Of a stretch of DNA of 12,448 nt, positions 7,372-12,448 are shown piece by piece. A model generated the notes under the pieces. The model searched no databases and was not told the origin of the DNA. It worked only from the letters and a program-made list of their open reading frames with translations. Positions within the stretch are counted from its first letter, which is position 1. Each line of letters begins with the position of its first letter. The DNA is from an uncultured Eubacteriales bacterium (lineage in GTDB: Bacteria > Bacillota > Clostridia > Lachnospirales > Lachnospiraceae), in the NCBI GenBank assembly GCA_900321505.1, contig ONWK01000372.1, positions 1 through 12,448 of the forward strand, written 5' to 3'. The position numbers and the translations under genes are program-made.

Positions 7372-7920
7372 TCACTGCTGAGTTCCGTTCAGCAGAGTAT
7401 TCTTCAAATCATGCAGCGTAGTCCGTATGCTGCTGTCCACAACACGGTCCCTGAGTTTTATCACAAGCCCACCGATCAGCTCCGGATCCACTTCATAGGA
7501 TATCCGCATTGAGGTATACTCCGTAGTATCGATCAGCTTCTGCTTTATACGGAGCTTCTGCTCTTCAGTAAGCTCCACAGCGCTCACAACAGAAGCAACA
7601 CCGATATGCTCCGCTTCCAGCGCCAGCTCTGTGAATGCTTCAAGGACGGAGGGGAGCTCCTTCTGATGCTTCTTCTCCATCAGGGCAGCTACCGTTCCTC
7701 TTATCAGCGGATCTGTATCCTCACTGAATACGTTCTCCAGCATTCTGCTCCTGTCCTCCGGCAGAATGTCGGGATGACAGAGCAGCTTTAAGAATTCCGG
7801 ATTTTCCTTAAGGGCTTCCAGTATTACCTCAGCCTCCTTAAGCACTTCCGAAAGTCTTCCTGCATCCACGGCTGCTTCATAGAGCGCGGTCCCATATACC
7901 GTTCCTACCTGCTTTGCCAT
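7372..7920 (-). CDS. atpH: F1Fo ATP synthase delta subunit (OSCP-type)
   Basis: A 182-residue protein of family length. It has the N-terminal helical bundle (about 1-105), starting with VGTVYGTALYEAA, which binds alpha N-termini. The C-terminal part ends in the typical IGGLVIKLRDRVVDSSIRTT (148-167), the diagnostic delta/OSCP motif contacting the b subunits of the outer stalk. The start at 7920 lies inside the end of atpF (16-nt overlap), with AGGGG upstream. The overlap suggests translational coupling, a plausible way to balance b and delta. Confidence 0.96.
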   Translation of the reverse strand: MAKQVGTVYGTALYEAAVDAGRLSEVLKEAEVILEALKENPEFLKLLCHPDILPEDRSRMLENVFSEDTDPLIRGTVAALMEKKHQKELPSVLEAFTELALEAEHIGVASVVSAVELTEEQKLRIKQKLIDTTEYTSMRISYEVDPELIGGLVIKLRDRVVDSSIRTTLHDLKNTLLNGTQQ

Positions 7921-8447
7921 GTTTCGTCCCCTATCTCATCCAGCGTCTGCTGCAGCAGTTCTTCCTGTTTCTCCGGAGTGATCTCTGACTCTACGATCTT
8001 TCCTGCCATAGCGGCTGCAACATCGATGATCTCCGTACGGACCTCCTCGCGCACCTTTTCCTTCTCCAGAGCAGCTTCACGCTCTGCAGATGCCCTGATG
8101 CGCCCTGCCTCTTCCTTTGCGCTGTTAATGATGGCATTTTCATTCTTTACTGCTTTTCTTCTGGCTTCACTGAGTATCTCCAGCTTTTCCTGCTCCACGC
8201 CGGCAAGCCTTGCATCATACTGTGCCTTAAGCTCCGCTGCCGCAGCCTTGTCTTCCTCGGCGGCACGGCGGTCGCCCTCCACCTTTTCCTGTCTTTTCTT
8301 CAGCGCATTCCGCACAGGGTTTATCAGAAGATAACCCACAAACAGGAACAGGATGAAGACTGCTATGCCCTGAAAAAGAAGGTCAAATAACAGCTGACTG
8401 TCAAGTCCGAAGATCCGGCCGGTAGCAAGTATTGCACCATTTCCCAT
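7905..8447 (-). CDS. atpF: F1Fo ATP synthase b subunit (outer stalk)
   Basis: A 180-residue protein. A single N-terminal membrane segment (about 19-43, LLFDLLFQGIAVFILFLFVG) is followed by a conserved short linker, NPVRNALKKRQEKV. Residues 50-165 form a long Ala/Glu/Lys/Arg-rich helix with coiled-coil character, the standard shape of b, which dimerises and links subunit a to the F1 head. Only one b-type gene is present, so a homodimer is expected. The ATG at 8447 follows AGGTGGTG. The gene follows atpE by 78 nt, a gap that contains a GC-rich stem-loop, and overlaps atpH by 16 nt. Confidence 0.96.
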   Translation of the reverse strand: MGNGAILATGRIFGLDSQLLFDLLFQGIAVFILFLFVGYLLINPVRNALKKRQEKVEGDRRAAEEDKAAAAELKAQYDARLAGVEQEKLEILSEARRKAVKNENAIINSAKEEAGRIRASAEREAALEKEKVREEVRTEIIDVAAAMAGKIVESEITPEKQEELLQQTLDEIGDETWQSR

Positions 8448-8490
8448 TTCACCACCTGCTAGTCTTTCTATATTTCATTACTGATATCCG

Positions 8491-8508
8491 CCCGGGTCCT
8501 GCCCCGGG
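8491..8508 (-). other. GC-rich stem-loop between atpE and atpF
   Basis: CCCGGG (8491-8496) and CCCGGG (8503-8508) are mutually complementary and enclose a 6-nt loop, with an additional GGGC/GCCC possibility reaching 8514-8517. No T-run follows. A hairpin just after the c-subunit gene may protect the upstream atpE mRNA or partly reduce downstream expression. This is an inference from position and from the need for about ten c subunits per enzyme. Confidence 0.45.
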
Positions 8509-8525
8509 AATAACGGGCATTTATC

Positions 8526-8789
8526 TTACTTATCAAAAGGCTTCACAAACATCAGCAGCAGTGAAACTACAAGGCCGTAAAGACCGGTGGTCTCCGCAAC
8601 CGCCTGACCGAGAAGCATGGTTGACATGATGGTTCCTCTTGCTCCCGGATTACGGCCTACAGCCTGAGCGCCAAGACCTGCAGCATTTCCCTGACCAATA
8701 CCGGTACCGATACCTGAGCATACTGCGATGCCCGCGCCGAGTGCCGAAAATGCGTGAACCAGATCGTTTCCGTCAAAATTACCGTTCAT
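8526..8789 (-). CDS. atpE: F1Fo ATP synthase c subunit (rotor ring, Na+-type signature)
   Basis: An 87-residue hairpin of two membrane helices (about 12-42 and 55-80), joined by the cytoplasmic polar loop RNPGARG (46-52) that touches gamma/epsilon. The carboxylate that binds the transported ion is Glu66 in GQAVAETTGLYGLV. Helix 1 carries Gln33 in GIGQGNAAG. Compared with the characterised Na+ ring of Ilyobacter tartaricus (Q32, V63, E65, S66, T67, Y70), every liganding position is kept, with a one-residue offset and Ser replaced by Thr67, which keeps the hydroxyl. This supports Na+ binding, though the comparison is from memory. The ATG at 8789 follows GGAGG with 8 nt spacing. It lies 47 nt after atpB. 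Confidence 0.97.
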   Translation of the reverse strand: MNGNFDGNDLVHAFSALGAGIAVCSGIGTGIGQGNAAGLGAQAVGRNPGARGTIMSTMLLGQAVAETTGLYGLVVSLLLMFVKPFDK

Positions 8790-8836
8790 TCCTTTTTCCT
8801 CCGTATAATATGTTTTAGGTTTGTTTACAGATTCTA

Positions 8837-9577
8837 CTAGGCCAGTGTTTCTCTCTTCTCACCTATAAATGTTACCGTGAGCATGCAGAACACATAGGTC
8901 TGGATGGCTCCCGAGAAAATATCAAAGTATGCATGCAGCGCCGACGGCACACCGATCTTAGCGAACCACGGAAGCATACCGTAGTACAGCGCCATGAGCA
9001 CGGTTCCGCCCAGGATATTTCCGAAGAGACGCAGCGACATCGAAAGCGGTGTCGAGAATATACTTATCACGTTCATCGGGAAGAACAGCGGGAAGGGCTC
9101 GAACAGTGCCTTTACGCTGTTCCACTTATTGTATCTGATGTCCGCATACTCGATCATCACAAAGGTGATCAGCGCCAGACACAGTGTGGTTCCGTAATCT
9201 GCTGTGGGCGGCCTGAGTCCCAGGACACCCGAGGTATTGCAGATGAAAATATACATGAAGAGCACGCCGATGTAGTTGATATAACGGGTGGCGGCCTTCT
9301 TTCCCAGCGCATCCTCCACGAAATGCGTCAGGGCGTCAACTCCCATCTCAACTATGGTGGATGCCGCGGTCATCTTCCCTTCTCTTTCCGCCTTGAAAAA
9401 AGCATGGCGCAGGAAAAGAGTGAGGATCATAATGACGATGACCACTATCACTGTACAGACATGCGTTGTCGTGATGTGGACCGTCGTCCCGAAGAAATCC
9501 ACCGGTACCAGTTCATGTATGTAGAAATCTGCTTCATTCAGTGTCGGCATCGGTAAAGATGCTACGCCAGTAAACAT
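8837..9577 (-). CDS. atpB: F1Fo ATP synthase a subunit (ion channel stator)
   Basis: A 246-residue polytopic membrane protein. The diagnostic helix contains PLSMSLRLFGNILGG (177-191), with the essential Arg183 that faces the c-ring carboxylate. The preceding EPFPLFFPMNVISIF and the C-terminal AIQTYVFCMLTVTFIG (224-239) are also typical. It forms the two half-channels through which H+ or Na+ passes. The ATG at 9577 has GGAGG 8 nt upstream. Met10 is a possible alternative but lacks a better site. The gene follows atpI by 25 nt. Confidence 0.96.
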   Translation of the reverse strand: MFTGVASLPMPTLNEADFYIHELVPVDFFGTTVHITTTHVCTVIVVIVIMILTLFLRHAFFKAEREGKMTAASTIVEMGVDALTHFVEDALGKKAATRYINYIGVLFMYIFICNTSGVLGLRPPTADYGTTLCLALITFVMIEYADIRYNKWNSVKALFEPFPLFFPMNVISIFSTPLSMSLRLFGNILGGTVLMALYYGMLPWFAKIGVPSALHAYFDIFSGAIQTYVFCMLTVTFIGEKRETLA

Positions 9578-9602
9578 GAAATCTGCCTCCGCTTTCTATG
9601 TA

Positions 9603-10115
9603 TCACTTTATCTTGAGCAGCTGTTGTCCGTTGTCATCGGAATCGCTGTCATTCTTCTTAAGAGCTTCTTCGTCATCCTTATAGGGTTCTTCACCCAGAA
9701 GACGGCTGAATAATTTTGAAAAAGGTATATGAAGCAGTCCGGACAGCTTAAGTGTCGCTACCCCAAGGGCCACTCCCGCAAAGCTGTAGGTGCTTATCCA
9801 TATCGCTATGGCAAGGAGCACTCCGGTAACCAGTATCCTTAAAACTCCGTGCCACGACGCATAGCTTTTTGCCCTTTTTTCATTCATGGAAATGGCTGCA
9901 TCGATGGAATCATACATATTGATCACAAGGGCTGTTGCAGCTGCCGCTCCGACTATCACGCCTCCCAGGAAATACCATCTTCCGGGAAGTACTATAGTTC
10001 CGATCAATGCGATCCCCAGCGAAAGTATCCATATTCCCAGGATCAGCTCGGCAAGGGTTCTTCCCGCTACACGGTCACGCCTGATACGTGTCATCCGGAT
10101 CAGGATCTTCTTCAT
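9603..10115 (-). CDS. atpI: ATP synthase subunit I-like membrane protein
   Basis: A 170-residue protein with four predicted membrane segments (about 21-42, 47-67, 90-109, 111-130), arranged as two hairpins. An acidic cytoplasmic tail follows (141-162, rich in Asp/Glu/Ser) and ends in KIK. Its position directly before atpB and its topology fit the AtpI/ATP synthase I family, an accessory protein implicated in c-ring assembly. The sequence is poorly conserved in this family, so the assignment leans on context. The ATG at 10115 is preceded by AAGGAAGGGG with 6 nt spacing. It lies within the end of the upstream gene (41-nt overlap in another frame), implying coupling. Met8 has no ribosome binding site. 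Confidence 0.8.
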   Translation of the reverse strand: MKKILIRMTRIRRDRVAGRTLAELILGIWILSLGIALIGTIVLPGRWYFLGGVIVGAAAATALVINMYDSIDAAISMNEKRAKSYASWHGVLRILVTGVLLAIAIWISTYSFAGVALGVATLKLSGLLHIPFSKLFSRLLGEEPYKDDEEALKKNDSDSDDNGQQLLKIK

Positions 10116-10431
10116 CCGGTTCCCCTTCCTTTTTCCCTTCTGCCGCAGTCAGTCCGGCATCTGCCTCATTGTCAGCGGCGAAGGCCTTGTCATACCAGTC
10201 CGGTTTCTCTTTTTCAAAAGCTTTGCCCTTTATGTGGTGCCGGATCAGCAGGTACACCGCCCGGTATCCGCTGAGTATACCCAGCACGATAAATACCCAG
10301 AGCAGTCTGGTGCCCAGATTCTTATCCAGCAGAAACCCTATTGCAAAGCACAGACCGAAGGTGACCATCATGGTGATCCCCACCTGAAGGATCAGAAATA
10401 ATGTACTTAAGACCTCATTTCTCTCTTTCAT
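10075..10431 (-). CDS. atpZ: AtpZ-like small membrane protein (putative F1Fo ATPase accessory subunit)
   Basis: A 118-residue protein with two membrane helices (about 10-33 and 40-63). Between them lies FAIGFLLDKNLGT, a pattern typical of the AtpZ / putative F1Fo-ATPase subunit family. The C-terminal 45 residues are soluble and strongly acidic (EGEPDEEDPDPDD). AtpZ proteins accompany AtpI at the head of atp operons and have been linked to assembly and to Mg2+/Ca2+ supply. The open frame extends upstream to 10569, but the start is placed at 10431 because GGAGG lies just upstream of that ATG, and because the promoter at 10460-10488 would lie inside a longer version. It is the first gene of the operon. 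Confidence 0.82.
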   Translation of the reverse strand: MKERNEVLSTLFLILQVGITMMVTFGLCFAIGFLLDKNLGTRLLWVFIVLGILSGYRAVYLLIRHHIKGKAFEKEKPDWYDKAFAADNEADAGLTAAEGKKEGEPDEEDPDPDDTYQA

Positions 10432-10459
10432 GACCCCTCCTTCGGCACAAACATAGTCC

Positions 10460-10488
10460 ATTATAATCTTTTTTCCGGGCCAGTGCAA
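10460..10488 (-). promoter_or_regulatory. Promoter of the ATP synthase operon
   Basis: On the minus strand, -35 TTGCAC (10483-10488) and a perfect -10 TATAAT (10460-10465) are 17 nt apart. The predicted start is near 10452, giving a leader of about 20 nt that holds the GGAGG of atpZ. The match is close to the sigma-A consensus, as expected for a highly expressed housekeeping operon. Confidence 0.85.
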
Positions 10489-10499
10489 GAGAAAATCGA

Positions 10500-10523
10500 G
10501 CAGGAGAAATATCCATTTCCTGC
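10500..10523. promoter_or_regulatory. Imperfect inverted repeat upstream of the atp promoter (possible operator)
   Basis: GCAGGAGAAAT and ATTTCCTGC form an imperfect 24-bp palindrome (outer GCAGGA/TCCTGC exact, inner AAAT/ATTT offset) ending 12 nt before the -35 box. This is a typical position for an activator or repressor site, but no known factor is recognised. It could also be chance in a short spacer. Confidence 0.25.
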
Positions 10524-10567
10524 TATATGTCGTGTTGGCCGGCATCCGGCTGCGCTCGATGTCGCAC

Positions 10568-10600
10568 AAAAAAAGCGGCAGCTCATTATGAGTACCGCTT
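10568..10600 (-). terminator. Rho-independent terminator after the DUF4097 gene
   Basis: On the minus strand, AAGCGG pairs with CCGCTT and inner CTCAT pairs with ATGAG across a small internal loop, followed at once by seven T residues. It lies 40 nt after the DUF4097 stop and separates the PadR/DUF1700/DUF4097 transcript from the atp promoter. Confidence 0.85.
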
Positions 10601-10640
10601 ATTTACATTACTATTTTTGAACCGTTATACTCTGTATGGA

Positions 10641-11441
10641 TCACTCGAATTTTGCGGTGATATCTCCGGTGCTGGAGTCAAGTTTGCATGCACCGCCCGA
10701 ACCATCCTGAGGTACAGATACCTTTCCCGTACTTGTATGAGCCGTGATCGTCTTCCCGGAAAGGAAGGTGCAGTAAATGTCACCTGTAGAGGTATCTATA
10801 ACAACGCTTTCCGCATCACCGGATGTAAATTTCACATCACCTGTACTGGAATCGATCTTCAGCTCCCCTGACACCATGGTTTTATTCACGATCACATCAC
10901 CGGTACTGCTGTCGATGGTAAGGGCATTCGCCTTAATATCCTCCAGTGTGACATGTCCTGTTGACACATCGATCTTAAGCTCCCCGTTGATCTTCCGGTT
11001 TTTCATTGTCACATCACCGGTTGAACAATCGATCTTTACATTGGAAAGCTCCATATCTTCGGGAAGGTAGATAACAGCCTTGAAATCATGTCCGCTGCCG
11101 AAGGAGAAAATCTTGTTATACCACTGTCTTTCATCATTAATCTTTATCTTCAGAGTTCCGTTCTCAACATTTACACTATGATGAACATTCTCAGATTCGG
11201 TAACTTCAACACGTGCCTTTCCGTCCTTAGCCACTTCGAAGATCACATCGGAAGTGGATACATCTATATCGATCGAATCATAGCTTTCAGTTAACGTATA
11301 CATATTTTCCACCTTCTTACCCATAGTATTAAGCTTTGTAAAATCAAATCCCATCATGGCAAAACCGGTAAGGCCGGCGATAAGCCCGCTTAAAAAAAGC
11401 ACGCCTGCAGCGATGAGCCATTTTTTTGCAGTTGATTTCAT
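10641..11441 (-). CDS. Membrane-anchored DUF4097 beta-solenoid protein
   Basis: A 266-residue protein. Residues 8-30 form a single hydrophobic segment after a short basic start (KKWLIAAGVLFLSGLIAGL), a signal-anchor that should leave the rest outside the membrane. From about residue 58 to the end, a motif of the type (I/L)D-x-STGDV recurs at STxD/STGx positions 62, 140, 160, 179, 199, 218, 237 and 257. From 140 onward the period is 19-20 residues, i.e. one turn of a right-handed beta-solenoid each. This matches DUF4097 (putative adhesin) proteins, which often sit next to PadR and DUF1700 genes and are thought to take part in envelope sensing. Molecular function is unproven. The ATG shares its A with the DUF1700 stop (TAATG), with GGAGG 8 nt upstream, so translation is probably coupled. 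It is the last gene before the terminator. Confidence 0.88.
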   Translation of the reverse strand: MKSTAKKWLIAAGVLFLSGLIAGLTGFAMMGFDFTKLNTMGKKVENMYTLTESYDSIDIDVSTSDVIFEVAKDGKARVEVTESENVHHSVNVENGTLKIKINDERQWYNKIFSFGSGHDFKAVIYLPEDMELSNVKIDCSTGDVTMKNRKINGELKIDVSTGHVTLEDIKANALTIDSSTGDVIVNKTMVSGELKIDSSTGDVKFTSGDAESVVIDTSTGDIYCTFLSGKTITAHTSTGKVSVPQDGSGGACKLDSSTGDITAKFE

Positions 11442-12298
11442 TATGCCGCCCTCCTTTTTCCGAAAAGATTACCAACGCCTCTCAGAAGCTTTCCGCTTAC
11501 AATGCCTACGCCTCTGATCACGCTGCCGCTGAAGACCATGAAGAAAAGTCCCAGTCCCGCAAGTACAAATCCAATTCCGCAGTAAACAAGGCCAATCGCA
11601 AATTCACCGCTGATGGTAAGAACGAAAAGCAGTACCACTCCTGCAACGCCTGCTACAAGGAAGGAAGCTGCAGCTACAAACAATGAAAAGGTCACTGCCC
11701 AGATCGTTACAAAGATCGAGAAGACCACTGCCCCTGCAGCGATGAGTATCGGGAACCAGATCGGAAATGTACAGATAAGCGCTATGATCTTCCCGGTACT
11801 GGCAGGCTTTTTCGCCGATGCTTCGGCATAGTACTGAGGCGGTGTGTAGCTGTGGTAGCCTCCGGTACCGTAACCGTTGCTCTGAACTGTACCGGCCGTA
11901 TTCTGCGGGGCTCCTGCTGTTCCCTGAGCTGCACCTGCTGTATTCTGCACGGATCCTGCTGTACTCTGTACATTATTTACCGTATTCCGTGCCGGGCTTC
12001 CCTGGTCCACATTCTGTGCCGCCGCGGTCTGTTCCGGCTGAGGTTCCGGCTTGAACTGATTGCTCCTCTGCGCGGATGTTGCAGTTCTTTCCTTTATCTT
12101 CTGAGGAAGCTCGGCTATCAGCTGCGCTGCCACCTCTTCGGCAGTACCGATCTCCGCTACCGCCTCTTCCTCGGTGAGCCCGTCCTCAACGCGGTCGTCT
12201 ATCATCTCACTGTAATAATCCAGTGATTTTTCAACATCCTCTTGAGGTAACTCTGTCAGCCTGTTCCACAGCTCCCTCAGGAATTCCTGCTTCGTCAT
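11441..12298 (-). CDS. DUF1700/HAAS-type membrane protein
   Basis: A 285-residue protein. Residues 1-70 form the cytoplasmic helical domain typical of DUF1700 (FLRELWNRLTELPQEDVEKS, then a DYYSEMIDDR and EEEAVAEIG pattern), also called HAAS. Residues 70-168 are a low-complexity linker rich in Gln/Thr/Ala/Gly with a 7-residue repeat (about 111-138). Residues 170-257 contain three or four hydrophobic membrane segments, and the protein ends in a basic KLLRGVGNLFGKRRAA tail. Such proteins are usually encoded right after a PadR regulator and are thought to link the regulator to membrane state; this is family knowledge, not shown here. The ATG at 12298 has AGGAGG 9 nt upstream, and the start fits the family N-terminus. 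It overlaps the PadR frame by 68 nt and DUF4097 by 1 nt. Confidence 0.87.
   Translation of the reverse strand: MTKQEFLRELWNRLTELPQEDVEKSLDYYSEMIDDRVEDGLTEEEAVAEIGTAEEVAAQLIAELPQKIKERTATSAQRSNQFKPEPQPEQTAAAQNVDQGSPARNTVNNVQSTAGSVQNTAGAAQGTAGAPQNTAGTVQSNGYGTGGYHSYTPPQYYAEASAKKPASTGKIIALICTFPIWFPILIAAGAVVFSIFVTIWAVTFSLFVAAASFLVAGVAGVVLLFVLTISGEFAIGLVYCGIGFVLAGLGLFFMVFSGSVIRGVGIVSGKLLRGVGNLFGKRRAA
11898..11960. repeat. Degenerate 21-bp tandem repeat within the DUF1700 gene
   Basis: Three 21-bp units (11898-11918, 11919-11939, 11940-11960) all end in CCTGCT and begin GT-(A/T)-(T/C)-(T/C)-CTG. More diverged units flank them. They encode a repeated AG-x-(V/A/P)-Q-(N/G/S)-T heptad in the linker between the helical and membrane domains. 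Being in frame, gain or loss of units would change linker length only. Confidence 0.6.
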
Positions 12299-12448
12299 CC
12301 CCTGTATCCTCCTTTACGATATACTGGTAAATGGAAAGTATCTCGTCCCAGTCCTTCTTAAACTCTTCAATCCTGACTACACCCTGTCCTGTGATCCGGT
12401 AGTACTTTCTCAGCCTGCCGTTATGCTCTGCGGTCCGGACCGTCAGCA
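12231..12448 (-). CDS. PadR-family transcriptional regulator (partial, 5' end outside window)
   Basis: Only the last 71 codons are visible. The visible start contains EHNGRLRKYYRITGQGVVRI, the conserved wing of the PadR winged-helix domain (compare the usual GRxRKYYxLTxxG), followed by a helix with KKDWDEILSIYQYIV typical of the short PadR C-terminus. The DNA-recognition helix lies beyond the window. The last 25 residues are polar, look unlike the family, and run into the start of the DUF1700 gene (68-nt overlap), so they are probably a non-conserved tail. PadR proteins are mostly repressors, and by position this one is expected to control its own operon (PadR-DUF1700-DUF4097). Confidence 0.85.
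   Translation of the reverse strand, partial: LTVRTAEHNGRLRKYYRITGQGVVRIEEFKKDWDEILSIYQYIVKEDTGDDEAGIPEGAVEQADRVTSRGC

Noticed and set aside
8933..9556. 207-codon plus-strand open frame opposite atpB
   Set aside because: It is antisense to the a subunit, is rich in His/Arg/Gln, and shows no family motif and no clear ribosome binding site.
10432..10569. N-terminal extension of the AtpZ frame up to 10569 (46 extra residues)
   Set aside because: The extension would contain the near-consensus atp promoter, and it lacks its own ribosome binding site. The internal ATG at 10431 has a strong GGAGG and gives a family-typical length.

Overview
The window looks like chromosomal DNA of an anaerobic Firmicute, most likely a Clostridia/Lachnospiraceae-type organism. 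This rests on the F-type ATP synthase gene order, strong AGGAGG-type ribosome binding sites, sigma-A-like promoters, a PadR/DUF1700/DUF4097 module and a DUF885 lipoprotein. The family-level assignment is an inference. Every supported gene lies on the minus strand, so transcription runs from high to low coordinates.

Region 1 (12448 to about 10568) is an envelope-signalling type operon. It holds the C-terminal end of a PadR-like regulator (cut by the window edge), a DUF1700/HAAS-type membrane protein, and a membrane-anchored DUF4097 protein with a regular 'STGD' beta-solenoid. The PadR and DUF1700 frames overlap by 68 nt, and DUF1700 and DUF4097 share a TAATG stop/start. A rho-independent terminator at 10568-10600 closes the operon.

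Region 2 (about 10488 to 2932) is a complete F1Fo ATP synthase operon behind a near-consensus promoter (TTGCAC-N17-TATAAT). The order is atpZ-like, atpI-like, atpB (a), atpE (c), atpF (b), atpH (delta), atpA (alpha), atpG (gamma), atpD (beta), atpC (epsilon). The first two genes encode small membrane accessory/assembly proteins, atpB/E/F the membrane motor and the rest the catalytic head and stalks. The c subunit carries the residue set known from Na+-driven rings (Q33, V64, E66, T67, T68, Y71), so the enzyme may couple to sodium rather than protons.

Region 3 (2504-2931) is a 428-nt gene-free stretch with unusual structure. It contains a 78-nt near-perfect palindrome, a pair of inverted 15-bp repeats (a third copy lies at 411-425), and a promoter (TTGAAC-N17-TAAAAT) that would produce a roughly 175-nt leader with three successive stem-loops.

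Region 4 (2503 to 1) holds a secreted DUF885-family putative zinc-peptidase lipoprotein, then a structured 90-nt spacer containing the third repeat copy, then the N-terminal part of a HAD-superfamily hydrolase that runs off the window.

The clearest leads are the predicted Na+ specificity of the ATP synthase, the structured leader of the lipoprotein gene, and the intergenic repeat/palindrome cluster. I do not see a clearly new multi-gene system.
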